A stretch of DNA of 64,000 nt from Acanthamoeba sp. SK_2022b (GCA_027943245.1 JANDJZ010000009.1:1-64000), one strand, 5' to 3'; positions 18,342 to 30,466 are shown, numbered from the stretch's first letter. The notes: a model not told the origin generated them from the letters alone. Program-made: numbers and translations.

Positions 18342-18369
18342 GGCGCGCCGCTTCCGGCGCGCCTCTTCA
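18342..18369 (+). terminator. Probable terminator of the HAAAP transporter gene
   Basis: GGCGCGCCG (18342-18350) and CGGCGCGCC (18355-18363) form a nine-bp stem followed by the weak pyrimidine tail TCTTCAT. Confidence 0.6.
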
Positions 18370-18424
18370 TCCCGCATTACACATCCCTTTGCAATTAATC
18401 GCCGGGCAACGCGGCGCGACCTTT

Positions 18425-18443
18425 GATAATGCTAGCCATTCTC
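18425..18443. promoter_or_regulatory. Fur box upstream of the orphan iron-binding protein gene
   Basis: GATAATGCTAGCCATTCTC matches the Fur consensus at 15 of 19 positions. It ends 41 bp before the chosen GTG start. Confidence 0.65.
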
Positions 18444-18484
18444 ATTACTATTCCCTGGTTGAATTGTTTACCAAGGAGCTTTTC

Positions 18485-19618
18485 GTGCACCGTCGAATTA
18501 CTCTGTCGGCGCTGGTTTGCGCCGCCGTGCTTTCCGCCCCGGCGATGGCCACTACCTATCCGCTGACCCTGACCGACACTTCCGGCCAGACGCTCACCCT
18601 CCAGCAAGAGCCAAAACGCATCGTGGTGCAGGACGGGCGCGATATTCTCACGCTGGCGCTGCTCGATCGCGCCAACCCGTTCGATCGGCTGGTGGCCTGG
18701 AACAACCTGCTGAAGAAAAGCGATGCGGCGACCTGGGACATCTTGCAAAGCAAATGGCCGGCGGCGAAAAACATCATCGATATGGGGTTCAGCGACAAGG
18801 GCGAAGTCAATCTGGAAAGCGTGATCGCCAAACGCCCCGATCTGATGATCGCCCAGCTGCGTTCCAAACCTTCGCTGAGCCAAACCGGCGTGCTGGATAA
18901 GCTGAAGGCGTTGAACGTGCCGGTGTTGTTTATCGACACCATGCTCAAGCCGGTGGAAAACACGCCGAAAAGCGTGACGCTGCTGGGGGAAACCCTCAAC
19001 CGCGAAAGCGAAGCCAAGCAATATACCGATTATTATCAGCAGCACTATCAGGCCATTCTGGCCAAGACGCAGGCGGTGGAACCCAAGCCGCTGGTGTTCT
19101 TTGAAGCCAAGGCCGGCCTGAACGGGCTGGAGTCCTGCTGCTATACCCACGCCCACGTCGGCTGGGGCGCGTTGGTGGAAGCGGTCGGCGCGCGCAATAT
19201 CGGCTCTGCGCTGCTGCCGGGCGCCACCGGCGACGTGGCGCTGGAAAAAGTGATCGCCATGAAGCCGGATGCCTACATCGTTTCCGGTTCGCAGTGGGCC
19301 AGCAAGACCAACGCCGCGGTGCCGTTTGGCTATGGCGTGACGCAGCAGCAGGTGGATGAGGCTTTCAACCGCATGAAGCAGCGCCCGGGGTTCGCTCAGG
19401 TGTCGGCGGTGAAGGAAGGGCGGTTCTACGGCATCTACCATAACTTCTACAACCACCCGTACAATATCGTCGGGCTGGAGTATCTGGCGAAGTTTATCTA
19501 TCCGGCGCAGTTCCCGGATCTGGACCCGGCCAAGACCTACAGCGAGATCCTCAGCCGCTTTACCGAAGTGCCGGAAGGCAAGGGCATTTTGGGCGCGCAG
19601 GCGCCGGCGGGGAAATAA
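18485..19618 (+). CDS. Iron-siderophore type ABC solute-binding protein, no partner genes nearby
   Basis: 377 residues from GTG 18485, chosen because AAGGAG lies just upstream and the product then starts with a Sec signal (HRRITLSALVCAAVLSAPAMA). The rest is a class III (FhuD/BtuF-type) binding protein: EPKRIVVQDGRDILTLALLDR, RPDLMIAQ and the C-terminal KEGRFYGIYHNFYNHPYNIVG region. It should bind a ferric chelate in the periplasm. No permease or ATPase gene is adjacent: the neighbours are an amino acid transporter and marC. It presumably works with a transporter encoded elsewhere. The Fur box supports an iron role. Confidence 0.82.
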   Translation: MHRRITLSALVCAAVLSAPAMATTYPLTLTDTSGQTLTLQQEPKRIVVQDGRDILTLALLDRANPFDRLVAWNNLLKKSDAATWDILQSKWPAAKNIIDMGFSDKGEVNLESVIAKRPDLMIAQLRSKPSLSQTGVLDKLKALNVPVLFIDTMLKPVENTPKSVTLLGETLNRESEAKQYTDYYQQHYQAILAKTQAVEPKPLVFFEAKAGLNGLESCCYTHAHVGWGALVEAVGARNIGSALLPGATGDVALEKVIAMKPDAYIVSGSQWASKTNAAVPFGYGVTQQQVDEAFNRMKQRPGFAQVSAVKEGRFYGIYHNFYNHPYNIVGLEYLAKFIYPAQFPDLDPAKTYSEILSRFTEVPEGKGILGAQAPAGK

Positions 19619-19624
19619 CGGCAA

Positions 19625-19652
19625 CGGGCGCGACGATCGCGCCCGTTTTTTA
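19625..19652. terminator. Terminator between the convergent binding-protein gene and marC
   Basis: CGGGCGCG (19625-19632) pairs with CGCGCCCG (19638-19645) around ACGAT, followed by a T-run on the plus strand, so it mainly ends the binding-protein transcript. Confidence 0.85.
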
Positions 19653-19655
19653 TCG

Positions 19656-20342
19656 TCAGGCGGCCGGCGTATAGGTGGAGATAATCTCCAGTACGCCGTT
19701 GATGATAAACTGCACGCCCATGCACACCAGCAGGAAGCCCATCAGGCGGGAGATCGCCTCGATGCCGCTTTTCCCCACCAAGCGCATGATGGCGCCGGAA
19801 CTGAGCAGGCAGCCCCACAGGATCACCGCGACCGTCAGGAAGATGGCAACCGGCGCCACGGCCAGTACCCAGGGTTCAAAACCCAGCGTGTTCGCTTTGA
19901 CGCTCGACGCCGAGCTGATGATCATCGCGATGGTACCCGGCCCGGCGGTGCTCGGCATGGCCAACGGCACGAAGGCGATGTTGGCCGACGTCTTATGGCG
20001 CAGCTCGTGCGACTTGCTTTCTACCTCCGGTGCCTCTTCAGGGCTCTGCTGGGGGAACAACATGCGAAAACCGATGAAGGCGACGATCAGCCCGCCGGCG
20101 ATGCGCAGGCCGGGGATCGAAATGCCGAAGGTGTTCATCACCACCTGCCCGGCGTAAAACGCCACCGTCATGATGCAGAACACATAAACCGAGGCCATCA
20201 GCGACTGCTGGTTACGCTCTTCGCGCGTCATATTGCCGGACAACCCGAGCAGCAACGCCACCGTGGTCAGCGGGTTGGCCAGCGGCAACAGCAGCACCAA
20301 ACCCAGTCCGATGGCCTGGAATAACTGCAAAATACCCGTCAT
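19656..20342 (-). CDS. marC: MarC family inner membrane protein
   Basis: 228 residues starting at 20342 (GGGAG just upstream). It matches E. coli MarC over the full length, for instance [76 protein letters not shown] and [23 protein letters not shown], and has about six membrane helices. Despite the name, MarC has no shown role in multiple antibiotic resistance; its function is unknown. No marRAB genes are next to it here. Confidence 0.93.
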   Translation of the reverse strand: MTGILQLFQAIGLGLVLLLPLANPLTTVALLLGLSGNMTREERNQQSLMASVYVFCIMTVAFYAGQVVMNTFGISIPGLRIAGGLIVAFIGFRMLFPQQSPEEAPEVESKSHELRHKTSANIAFVPLAMPSTAGPGTIAMIISSASSVKANTLGFEPWVLAVAPVAIFLTVAVILWGCLLSSGAIMRLVGKSGIEAISRLMGFLLVCMGVQFIINGVLEIISTYTPAA

Positions 20343-20447
20343 AAAAAACTCCCTGTGCAACGTTCAAGCCGCCAGGCGGCGGCCCATGAGCTGAACAGCC
20401 TAGCCTGCCGTGTCTCTGGCGGCAATGGGGATAGCTCGGAAGGTTAA

Positions 20448-20636
20448 TTAACCGTCGGCCGGCGTTTCCTCTTCGCCATTGCACTCGCCGGCGAGCTCCG
20501 GTTCATCCCCACACCCCAGCGGCGCTTCATTGACCGCAATCGCTCGCGGCACTGAACGCGCGCCAAAATGCACCCGCCCATACAGCGTCGCTAATACCGC
20601 GCATAGCACGACGAGGACTGCGAGTAACCGGTTCAT
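20448..20636 (-). CDS. Small putative membrane-anchored protein
   Basis: 62 residues: one N-terminal hydrophobic helix (LLAVLVVLCAVLATLYG) after MNR, then a short basic stretch and an acidic, Cys-containing tail (GCGDEPELAGECNGEEE). The helix could be an uncleaved anchor or a signal. The ribosome site is weak (GAGC seven bases upstream). No homologue is recognised. It is a plausible small envelope protein but could be a chance open frame. Confidence 0.4.
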   Translation of the reverse strand: MNRLLAVLVVLCAVLATLYGRVHFGARSVPRAIAVNEAPLGCGDEPELAGECNGEEETPADG

Positions 20637-20860
20637 ATTATGAGCTCAAGACCTGTTCACCAGTGAATAACGTAAGGATAGTGATGCCAAGACGCTCTGT
20701 CAGCGTGTTGTCGCCGAGAGTAGGCACGTCCGTGCTGTAATTATTATTAATTATTTTTAACTGTTTTTACCATTTAAGCGCTTAAGAGATTAAACACTTC
20801 TATACTGGTAAGGCTTTGTGGCATTTCTTTATAATCGAAAAGCTTAAAAGGAGTTTTACT
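20637..20860. promoter_or_regulatory. AT-rich divergent promoter region
   Basis: About 220 bp between the small minus-strand gene and the plus-strand membrane gene. AT-richness is marked from 20740 onward (TTATTATTAATTATTTTTAA region). It must contain the promoter of the gene at 20861; no known operator is recognised. Confidence 0.4.
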
Positions 20861-21910
20861 ATGGAAGTGGCAAAAGAATGGGTAGCGGCGAAAAAAATCT
20901 CCTGGGGCAGCGTCATTGGTGGTGTTATCACCGTATTGGCTGTTTCACTGTTGCTGTCGACGTTGGGTACCAGCCTTGGATTTTCCATCGTGGATCCGAC
21001 GTCAGACGATCCAATCAATGGAGCCGGTACCACCGTAGTGATTTGGTCCGCTGTTTCAATCATTATTAGCTTGGCTGCCGGCGCTTTTATTGCCGGACGT
21101 TTGGCTGCTAATGACGGCCTTATTCATGGCTTCCTGGTATGGGCTACGTCACTGATTGTGGCGGCGGTGCTGGGCGGGATGCTGGTAGGGTCTGCAGTGA
21201 AGGCCACCGGCAATGCGCTGGGTGCTATCGCTTCGACCTCTGGCAGCTTGCTCTCCGGTGCCGGTTCAGCGATTGGCAAAGGGGCAGCCGGGTTAGCGGA
21301 CGTGGGTGGCAAGGTGTTTGACAAGTTGGGTATAGACACCACGTTGGAACCTGAACAGCTGCATGGTGATGTGGTTACGGCGCTTAAAAAAAGTGGTATT
21401 CCGTCATTGCAGCCTGAATTCATGCAGCAACAGTTGAATGCGGCCAAGACTGATTTGGCAGACGCAGTAAAAGCCCTGGCACTTCAGCCCGACAATAGCG
21501 ATGCGATTATTAAGCAACTGGTCGACAAGCTTAAAAAACATGGTGAGGCCATCTCGCAAGATGTGGATCAAGACACACTGAAAAAAGCGCTGGTTGAAAA
21601 TACCAATATGACGCCGCAGGAAGTAGACCAGACTGTGAAGAATTTGGTCGACGCCAAAAATAAAACTGCGCAGCTGGTTAATCAGCGTTTGGATGAAGCC
21701 GAAGCAAAAATCAATCAGGCAAAACAGGAGTATGCTGAGCTGAAACAGAAAGCGCGCGAACAGGCTGCCGCGGCTGCGGACGAATTGTCTCGGGCTGCCC
21801 TGTGGTCATTCTTTGCATTGTTGATTGGCGCAGTAGTCAGTGCATTGGCAGGCTTGTGGGGCGTTAACACCAACGCCCGGCGTGTCACCGTATCATCTCC
21901 GCAGGCGTAA
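20861..21910 (+). CDS. Membrane protein with a long charged helical region, unknown function
   Basis: 349 residues from ATG 20861 (AAAGGAG eight bases upstream). Three hydrophobic helices lie in the first 110 residues (VIGGVITVLAVSLLLSTLG; VVIWSAVSIIISLAAGAFIAG; LIHGFLVWATSLIVAAVLGG). A soluble region of about 200 residues follows; its last part is an Ala/Gln/Lys/Glu-rich probable coiled coil. A final helix (LWSFFALLIGAVVSALAGLWG) is near the C terminus. The helical domain would thus be held at the membrane at both ends. Codon use is less GC-rich than in neighbours, which suggests a different history. I do not recognise the family beyond a general DUF-type membrane protein. Confidence 0.75.
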   Translation: MEVAKEWVAAKKISWGSVIGGVITVLAVSLLLSTLGTSLGFSIVDPTSDDPINGAGTTVVIWSAVSIIISLAAGAFIAGRLAANDGLIHGFLVWATSLIVAAVLGGMLVGSAVKATGNALGAIASTSGSLLSGAGSAIGKGAAGLADVGGKVFDKLGIDTTLEPEQLHGDVVTALKKSGIPSLQPEFMQQQLNAAKTDLADAVKALALQPDNSDAIIKQLVDKLKKHGEAISQDVDQDTLKKALVENTNMTPQEVDQTVKNLVDAKNKTAQLVNQRLDEAEAKINQAKQEYAELKQKAREQAAAAADELSRAALWSFFALLIGAVVSALAGLWGVNTNARRVTVSSPQA

Positions 21911-22003
21911 TTTCCAGGCTCGTTTGCGCGTCTCGATGATAGAGGGATGAGAGCCTGAAATACTGACGGTGATGAAATGACAGCCAGGAAAGACTGGCGT
22001 TTC

Positions 22004-22027
22004 CCCCGGCCATGTGCCGGGGTTTTT
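22004..22027 (+). terminator. Terminator of the membrane protein gene
   Basis: CCCCGGC (22004-22010) pairs with GCCGGGG (22016-22022) around CATGT and five T follow. Confidence 0.85.
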
Positions 22028-22137
22028 ATTGTTTGCGGCGTGATTAATGACCACCTTTATCGCTGTGTACGGTATTAGGCATCAATTGCCACGATCCCTG
22101 AGAACAGGTGGATAACATAGATGCGCTGTAAATAATA

Positions 22138-22773
22138 ATGAGTGTGATTATGAAACAAGAGCTGAATATTTTGCTGGGGAAGGCCGTTGCCTTTCTATTC
22201 TACGGCGCTTTTTTAGCGGCCTTGGTCGGCCTGGTGTTTATCGACGTACACTGGCTGCATAATTTCGTGCATGAAACCTCGCTGACCGAAGTGGCGCAGG
22301 AACTGTTGCTGCTCGCCATCGCCGGTGGTTTTTTCGCCGCGGCCTGGCGACAGGCTGAACGCCGCTCCGCCTGGATGCTGGTCGGCGGCTTCTTTCTCTG
22401 CATGTTGATCCGCGAGATGGACTTCGCCTTCGATGCGCTGTGGCACGGCGCGTGGGTGTGGTTCGCGCTGGCGATCGCCTTGGTTTGCCTGTGGCATGCC
22501 GCCAGGCACATCGCGGCGACGGTGCGCGGCCTGGCCGATTTCGTAACGCATCCCGGCTACGGCATGATGTGCGCGGGCCTGCTGTGCATTCTGGTGTTTT
22601 CCCGCCTGTTCGGCATGAGCGCGCTGTGGCAAACGCTGATGTTGGACGGCTATAACCGGGTAGTGAAAAACATGGTGGAAGAGGGCTGTGAACTGCTGGG
22701 CTACGGCCTGTGCCTGCTGGCCACCCTGAGCTACATGAAAACCGTTTTTGCGCCGGATGACGCGAAAGCGTGA
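22138..22773 (+). CDS. Multi-pass membrane protein of unknown function
   Basis: 211 residues with about five or six hydrophobic segments (FLFYGAFLAALVGLVFI; ELLLLAIAGGFFAAA; AWMLVGGFFLCML; WVWFALAIALVCLWHA; MMCAGLLCILVFSRLFGM; LLGYGLCLLATLSYM). The sequence REMDFAFDALWHGAW in the middle and NMVEEGCELLGY near the end are the most distinctive. Start is uncertain: ATG 22138, or ATG 22150 four residues on. It stands alone between a terminator and the thrS leader. No family is recognised with confidence. Confidence 0.75.
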   Translation: MSVIMKQELNILLGKAVAFLFYGAFLAALVGLVFIDVHWLHNFVHETSLTEVAQELLLLAIAGGFFAAAWRQAERRSAWMLVGGFFLCMLIREMDFAFDALWHGAWVWFALAIALVCLWHAARHIAATVRGLADFVTHPGYGMMCAGLLCILVFSRLFGMSALWQTLMLDGYNRVVKNMVEEGCELLGYGLCLLATLSYMKTVFAPDDAKA

Positions 22774-22869
22774 GGGCGGCGCTTTATTTATCCGGAACAA
22801 TTTTAGTGATACTATTCGCTTAGCCGAATGCGGCTGAGAAGGTATGCGTTCCATTCTGTATACCCAGTG

Positions 22870-22988
22870 AGGTTTCAATCTGGCAATTGTGGGCGAGATC
22901 TGAAACCTGGCTGACCAAACCCAAAACCCAATTTTCGTACTGCATGTGATCTGTCGTGTGGGTCACCACTGTAGATAAGGAATTATTA
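22870..22988 (+). promoter_or_regulatory. thrS translational operator leader
   Basis: In E. coli threonyl-tRNA synthetase binds the leader of its own mRNA, which mimics tRNA-Thr, and blocks ribosome access. Here a long hairpin pairs AGGTTTCA (22870-22877) with TGAAACCT (22901-22908). A second segment (22931-22985) carries TTTTCGTAC with CGT, a tRNA-Thr anticodon, at 22936-22938, ahead of the AAGG ribosome site. The sequence looks very like the E. coli leader as I recall it. Confidence 0.7.
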
Positions 22989-24917
22989 ATGCCTGTTATT
23001 ACTCTTCCTGACGGTAGTCAGCGTCATTTCGACCACCCCGTTTCCCCGATGGATGTCGCGCGCGATATCGGCCCTGGCCTGGCGAAAGCCTGTATCGCCG
23101 GCCGCGTCAACGGCGAGCTGGTTGATGCCGGCGATCTGATCGAATCAGATGCGCAGCTGGCCATCATCACCATCAAAGATGAAGACGGTCTGGAAATCAT
23201 GCGCCACTCCTGCGCGCACCTGCTGGGTCATGCGATCAAGCAGCTGTGGCCGGATACCAAAATGGCGATCGGTCCGGTGATCGACAACGGTTTCTATTAT
23301 GACGTGGATATCGACCGCACCCTGACGCAGGAAGACCTGGATCTGCTGGAAAAGCGGATGCACGAGTTGGCCGATAAGGATTACGACGTCATCAAGAAGA
23401 AGGTCAGCTGGCAAGAAGCCCGCGACACCTTTGCTGAGCGCGGCGAAATCTACAAAGTGGCGATCCTGGATGAGAACATCAGCCATGACGATCGTCCTGG
23501 CCTGTATCACCACGAAGAATACGTCGACATGTGCCGTGGCCCGCACGTGCCGAACATGCGTTTCTGCCACCATTTCAAGCTGCAGAAAACCTCTGGCGCT
23601 TACTGGCGCGGCGACAGCAAAAACAAAATGCTGCAGCGTATCTACGGCACCGCCTGGGCAGACAAGAAGCAGCTGAACGCCTACCTGCAGCGTCTGGAAG
23701 AAGCGGCCAAGCGCGATCACCGCAAGATCGGCAAACAGCTCGACCTGTATCACATGCAGGAAGAAGCGCCGGGCATGGTGTTCTGGCACAACGACGGTTG
23801 GACGATTTTCCGCGAGCTGGAAGCCTTCGTGCGCATGAAGCTCAAAGAGTACCAGTACCAGGAAGTGAAAGGTCCGTTCATGATGGACCGCGTGCTGTGG
23901 GAAAAAACCGGCCACTGGGAAAACTACAAAGACGCCATGTTCACCACCGCGTCGGAAAACCGCGAATACTGCATCAAGCCGATGAACTGCCCGGGTCACG
24001 TGCAGATCTTCAACCAGGGCCTGAAGTCGTACCGCGATTTGCCGCTGCGCATGGGCGAGTTCGGCAGCTGCCACCGCAACGAGCCATCGGGTTCCCTGCA
24101 CGGCCTGATGCGCGTGCGTGGCTTCACTCAGGATGACGCCCACATTTTCTGTACCGAAGAGCAGGTGCGCGCCGAAGTGAACGAATGCATCCGCATGGTG
24201 TATGACGTGTACGGCACTTTCGGCTTCGACAAGATCGCCGTCAAGCTGTCGACTCGTCCGGAAAAACGCATCGGCACCGACGACATGTGGACCCGTGCGG
24301 AAGAAGACCTGGCCGCTGCGCTGACCGAGAACGGCATTCCGTTTGAATATCAGCCGGGTGAGGGGGCCTTCTACGGACCGAAAATTGAATTTACCCTGCA
24401 TGATTGTTTGGATCGCGCATGGCAATGTGGTACCGTGCAGCTCGATTTCTTCTTGCCGGGCCGTTTGGGCGCCTCGTACGTTGGCGAAAACAACGATCGC
24501 GTCGTGCCGGTAATGATTCACCGCGCCATTTTGGGCTCCATGGAACGCTTCATCGGTATCCTGACCGAAGAATACGCCGGGTTCTACCCGACCTGGATCG
24601 CTCCGGTGCAGGTGGTGGTGATGAATATCACCGACAGCCAGTCTGATTACGTCCAGCAATTGACCAAAAAACTGCAGGATGCAGGTATTCGCGTGAAAGC
24701 GGACTTGAGAAATGAGAAGATTGGCTTTAAAATTCGCGAACATACTTTACGTCGAGTCCCTTACATGTTGGTGTGCGGCGACAAAGAGGTCGAAGCAGGC
24801 AAAGTTGCCGTTCGTACCCGCCGTGGCAAAGACTTGGGAAGCCTGGACGTAAACGAAGTCGTAGACAAGCTGCTGAAAGAGATTCGCAGCCGTAGTCTTC
24901 ATCAACTGGAGGAATAA
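22989..24917 (+). CDS. thrS: Threonyl-tRNA synthetase
   Basis: 642 residues from ATG 22989, the same length as E. coli ThrRS. The order is an N-terminal TGS domain (residues 1-60), the editing domain with [10 protein letters not shown], the class II catalytic core (motif 2 FRNE-type segment [28 protein letters not shown]; zinc ligands include Cys in PMNCPGH) and the C-terminal anticodon-binding domain ([12 protein letters not shown] onward). An in-frame upstream start at 22956 lies inside the operator and is rejected. It charges tRNA-Thr and is the first gene of the thrS-infC-rpmI-rplT cluster. Confidence 0.97.
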   Translation: MPVITLPDGSQRHFDHPVSPMDVARDIGPGLAKACIAGRVNGELVDAGDLIESDAQLAIITIKDEDGLEIMRHSCAHLLGHAIKQLWPDTKMAIGPVIDNGFYYDVDIDRTLTQEDLDLLEKRMHELADKDYDVIKKKVSWQEARDTFAERGEIYKVAILDENISHDDRPGLYHHEEYVDMCRGPHVPNMRFCHHFKLQKTSGAYWRGDSKNKMLQRIYGTAWADKKQLNAYLQRLEEAAKRDHRKIGKQLDLYHMQEEAPGMVFWHNDGWTIFRELEAFVRMKLKEYQYQEVKGPFMMDRVLWEKTGHWENYKDAMFTTASENREYCIKPMNCPGHVQIFNQGLKSYRDLPLRMGEFGSCHRNEPSGSLHGLMRVRGFTQDDAHIFCTEEQVRAEVNECIRMVYDVYGTFGFDKIAVKLSTRPEKRIGTDDMWTRAEEDLAAALTENGIPFEYQPGEGAFYGPKIEFTLHDCLDRAWQCGTVQLDFFLPGRLGASYVGENNDRVVPVMIHRAILGSMERFIGILTEEYAGFYPTWIAPVQVVVMNITDSQSDYVQQLTKKLQDAGIRVKADLRNEKIGFKIREHTLRRVPYMLVCGDKEVEAGKVAVRTRRGKDLGSLDVNEVVDKLLKEIRSRSLHQLEE

Positions 24918-25472
<555 letters not shown>

Positions 25473-25546
25473 GGCTTACAAGTAATGGAACCCGCGCGGC
25501 GCTTGCGCTGTGTGGGTTTTATTCGCCCAACTGATTCGTTGTTTAA

Positions 25547-25768
<222 letters not shown>

Positions 25769-25793
25769 GCCATTTTTTTTGAATTTAGAATAA

Positions 25794-26168
<375 letters not shown>

Positions 26169-26177
26169 GTCAGTAGA

Positions 26178-26201
26178 AGAGGGAGCTTGCTCCCTCTTTT
26201 A
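26178..26201 (+). terminator. rplT terminator
   Basis: AGAGGGAGC (26178-26186) pairs with GCTCCCTCT (26189-26197), followed by TTTAATCTTT. Confidence 0.85.
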
Positions 26202-26285
26202 ATCTTTGTTTTCAGCGACAAATATTGACTTTTATTGGCCGCCGCTATATCACTGGTGGGCAATCATCGACAAGGTACCGCAATC

Positions 26286-26330
26286 ATGCACGCAGCTATT
26301 TTTCGTTTCTTTTTTTACTTTAGCGCCTGA
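26286..26330 (+). CDS. pheM: pheST leader peptide PheM
   Basis: A 14-residue peptide MHAAIFRFFFYFSA with five Phe, almost the same as the E. coli PheM peptide. Ribosome stalling at its Phe codons when charged tRNA-Phe is scarce should favour the antiterminator and allow pheS-pheT transcription. Confidence 0.93.
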   Translation: MHAAIFRFFFYFSA

Positions 26331-26376
26331 TTTCAGGAGGCTTTGCGCGTAAGAAAAGAAACGAAAAGTAGCGCCT

Positions 26377-26403
26377 AAGCCTCCCTCGTGGAGGCTTTTT
26401 TGT
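26377..26403 (+). terminator. pheST attenuator
   Basis: AAGCCTCC (26377-26384) pairs with GGAGGCTT (26390-26397) and is followed by a run of T. It lies 46 bp after the pheM stop and 189 bp before pheS, as expected of the phenylalanine-controlled attenuator. Confidence 0.88.
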
Positions 26404-26561
26404 TTTTGGCCATCGTCCCGCCTTGCAAAGCGTTGCGGTGAGAGCGGCAGGCGTTGAGCGAGCCTTGTGCCTCGCTGGTGAGTCGCCTGGCCGGCAACGT
26501 ATTGAAAAGTCTTTGAAGATTGCTCAAAGGCGTGTTCGAATAATAGATAACAATTACTTAG

Positions 26562-27575
<1,014 letters not shown>

Positions 27576-27589
27576 GGCGGGAATATCAC

Positions 27590-29977
27590 ATGAAATTCAG
27601 TGAACTCTGGTTGCGCGAGTGGGTAAACCCGGCCATCAGCAGCGAAGCATTATCCGATCAAATCACCATGGCCGGCCTGGAAGTGGACGGCGTGGATCCG
27701 GTTGCCGGCGCGTTTAACGGCGTCGTCGTGGGGGAGGTGGTCGAGTGTGGCCAGCATCCGAACGCCGACAAACTGCGCGTTACCAAGGTTAACGTAGGCG
27801 GCGATCGCCTGCTCGACATCGTCTGCGGCGCGCCGAACTGCCGTACCGGCCTGAAAGTGGCGGTCGCCACCGTGGGCGCGGTGCTGCCGGGCGATTTCAA
27901 AATCAAGGCCGCCAAGCTGCGCGGCGAACCTTCGGAAGGCATGCTGTGCTCGTTCTCCGAGCTGGGTATTTCCGACGATCATGACGGTATCATTGAGCTG
28001 CCGCTGGATGCGCCGATCGGCACCGACATCCGCGACTATCTGAAACTGAACGACAACACCATCGAGATCAGCGTTACCCCGAACCGCGCCGACTGCCTGG
28101 GCATCATCGGCGTTGCGCGCGACGTGGGCGTACTGAACCAGGTTGCGCTGACCGAGCCGGACATGAGCCCGGTAGCCGCCACCATCGACGCCACGCTGCC
28201 GATCCGCGTTGACGCGCCGCAGGCGTGCCCACGCTATCTGGGCCGCGTAGTGAAAGGCATCGACGTCAAGGCGCCAACCCCGCTGTGGATGCGTGAAAAA
28301 CTGCGTCGCTGCGGTATCCGTTCTATCGATGCCGTGGTTGACGTCACCAACTATGTGCTGCTGGAGCTTGGCCAACCGATGCACGCCTTCGATCTGAGCC
28401 GCATCGACGGCGGCATCGTGGTGCGCATGGCGGAAGAAGGGGAAACCTTGACGCTGCTGGACGGCAACGAAGCCAAACTGAACGCCGACACCTTAGTGAT
28501 CGCCGATCATCAAAAAGCGCTGGCGATGGGTGGTATCTTCGGCGGCGAGCATTCCGGCGTCAACGGGGAAACTCAGGACGTGCTGCTGGAGTGCGCCTTC
28601 TTCAGCCCGCTGTCGATCACCGGTCGCGCACGCCGTCACGGCCTGCACACCGATGCTTCTCACCGCTATGAGCGCGGCGTCGATCCGGCGCTGCAGTACA
28701 AAGCGATGGAGCGCGCTACGCGCCTGCTGCTCGACATCTGCGGCGGCCAGGCCGGCCCGGTTATCGACGTGACCGATGAAAACGAACTGCCGAAGCGCGC
28801 TACCATCACGCTGCGCCGCGAGAAGCTGGATCGCCTGATCGGCCACGTGGTGCCGAGCGAGCAGGTTAGCGACATTCTGCGTCGCCTGGGTTGCCAGGTA
28901 ACCGAACAGGGCGACAGCTGGCAAGCGGTCGCGCCGAGCTGGCGTTTCGATATGGAGATCGAAGAGGATCTGGTGGAAGAAGTGGCGCGCGTTTACGGCT
29001 ACGACAACATCCCGGATGTGCCGGTTCGTGCCGATCTGGTGATGACCCAGCATCGCGAAGCCGATCTGACGCTCAAGCGCGTGAAGACCATGCTGGTCGA
29101 TCACGGCTACCAGGAAGCGATCACCTACAGCTTCGTCGATCCGAAAGTGCAGGCATTGCTGCATCCGAATGAAGAAGCGCTGATCCTGCCGAGCCCGATT
29201 TCGGTCGAGATGTCGGCGATGCGTCTGTCGCTGTGGACCGGCCTGCTGTCTGCGGTGGTGTATAACCAGAACCGCCAGCAGACGCGCCTGCGCCTGTTCG
29301 AAAGCGGCCTGCGCTTTGTGCCTGATAGTGCGGCAGATCTGGGTATCCGTCAGGATGTCATGCTGGCAGGCGTGATCGCTGGCCATACGCACGATGAGCA
29401 TTGGGATCTGGCGCGCAAGCCCGTCGACTTCTATGATTTAAAAGGGGATCTGGAGTCTGTCCTCGAGCTGACCGGTAAATTATCCGAAATTCAGTTCCGG
29501 GCGGAAGCCAATCCGGCCCTGCATCCAGGGCAAAGTGCGGCGATTTATTTGCACGGCGAACGCGTAGGTTTCATCGGTGTGGTTCACCCGGAACTTGAAC
29601 GTAAACTGGATCTTAACGGCCGCACCGTGGTGTTTGAACTGGAGTGGAACAAGCTTGCGAGCCGCGCCGTGCCTCAGGCGCGGGAGATTTCGCGCTTCCC
29701 GGCAAACCGCCGTGATATCGCCGTTGTGGTGGCTGAAAACGTCCCCGCAGAAGATATTTTGGCCGAGTGTAAGAAAGTTGGCGCAAATCAGGTAGTTGGC
29801 GTAAACTTGTTTGACGTGTACCGTGGCAAGGGCGTGGCAGAAGGTGACAAGAGCCTGGCTATCAGTCTGGTATTGCAGGATACCGCTCGTACACTGGAAG
29901 AAGAGGAGATAGCCGCTACCGTTGCAAAATGCGTAGAGGCTCTAAAACAGCGATTCCAAGCATCCTTGAGGGATTGA
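27590..29977 (+). CDS. pheT: Phenylalanyl-tRNA synthetase beta subunit
   Basis: 795 residues, as in E. coli. It begins with the EMAP/tRNA-binding domain ([14 protein letters not shown], residues 39-148), then the B3/B4 editing domain, B5, the catalytic-like core and a C-terminal ferredoxin-fold anticodon domain ([14 protein letters not shown]). It edits mischarged Tyr-tRNA-Phe and binds tRNA. It lies 14 bases downstream of pheS and four bases before ihfA, so all three share one transcript. Confidence 0.97.
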   Translation: MKFSELWLREWVNPAISSEALSDQITMAGLEVDGVDPVAGAFNGVVVGEVVECGQHPNADKLRVTKVNVGGDRLLDIVCGAPNCRTGLKVAVATVGAVLPGDFKIKAAKLRGEPSEGMLCSFSELGISDDHDGIIELPLDAPIGTDIRDYLKLNDNTIEISVTPNRADCLGIIGVARDVGVLNQVALTEPDMSPVAATIDATLPIRVDAPQACPRYLGRVVKGIDVKAPTPLWMREKLRRCGIRSIDAVVDVTNYVLLELGQPMHAFDLSRIDGGIVVRMAEEGETLTLLDGNEAKLNADTLVIADHQKALAMGGIFGGEHSGVNGETQDVLLECAFFSPLSITGRARRHGLHTDASHRYERGVDPALQYKAMERATRLLLDICGGQAGPVIDVTDENELPKRATITLRREKLDRLIGHVVPSEQVSDILRRLGCQVTEQGDSWQAVAPSWRFDMEIEEDLVEEVARVYGYDNIPDVPVRADLVMTQHREADLTLKRVKTMLVDHGYQEAITYSFVDPKVQALLHPNEEALILPSPISVEMSAMRLSLWTGLLSAVVYNQNRQQTRLRLFESGLRFVPDSAADLGIRQDVMLAGVIAGHTHDEHWDLARKPVDFYDLKGDLESVLELTGKLSEIQFRAEANPALHPGQSAAIYLHGERVGFIGVVHPELERKLDLNGRTVVFELEWNKLASRAVPQAREISRFPANRRDIAVVVAENVPAEDILAECKKVGANQVVGVNLFDVYRGKGVAEGDKSLAISLVLQDTARTLEEEEIAATVAKCVEALKQRFQASLRD

Positions 29978-29981
29978 ACCT

Positions 29982-30278
29982 ATGGCGCTTACTAAAGCTG
30001 AAATGTCAGAACACCTGTTTGAGAAGCTTGGGCTTAGCAAACGGGACGCCAAAGACCTGGTGGAACTGTTCTTTGAAGAGGTCCGTCGGGCCCTTGAGAA
30101 TGGCGAACAGGTAAAACTGTCGGGTTTTGGCAACTTTGATCTGCGTGACAAGAACCAACGTCCGGGGCGTAACCCGAAGACCGGCGAAGACATTCCGATT
30201 ACGGCGCGCCGCGTGGTGACCTTCCGTCCGGGGCAGAAGCTGAAAAGCCGGGTAGAAAACGCCAGCCCGAAAGGGTGA
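29982..30278 (+). CDS. ihfA: Integration host factor alpha subunit
   Basis: 98 residues. The HU/IHF fold is unmistakable: [35 protein letters not shown], then [22 protein letters not shown] (the beta arms) with the intercalating Pro, and [17 protein letters not shown]. With IhfB it bends DNA sharply at specific sites, shaping promoters, recombination and replication complexes. It follows pheT at once, as in E. coli. Confidence 0.97.
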   Translation: MALTKAEMSEHLFEKLGLSKRDAKDLVELFFEEVRRALENGEQVKLSGFGNFDLRDKNQRPGRNPKTGEDIPITARRVVTFRPGQKLKSRVENASPKG

Positions 30279-30292
30279 GTGACGTGACATCA

Positions 30293-30320
30293 AAAAAGGC
30301 CGCTTGCGCGGCCTTTTTCT
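30293..30320 (+). terminator. ihfA terminator
   Basis: GGCCGC (30298-30303) pairs with GCGGCC (30308-30313) over a TTGC loop; A and T runs flank it, so it may work in both directions. Confidence 0.88.
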
Positions 30321-30466
30321 TTTTTTGGGAAAATTCAGTTTATTCCTAATGGGCAATGTAAGAATTAAAATTATTCATTAAAGCACTACGGCGAAAATTT
30401 ATTTAATCTTATTTGCGGAATGTTCTTATATCTTATTTCATTTGATGGGTGGCCTTATTTGTCATT

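Noticed and set aside
23145..24743. 532-residue minus-strand frame inside thrS
   Set aside because: Shadow of thrS; no ribosome site, no recognisable domain.
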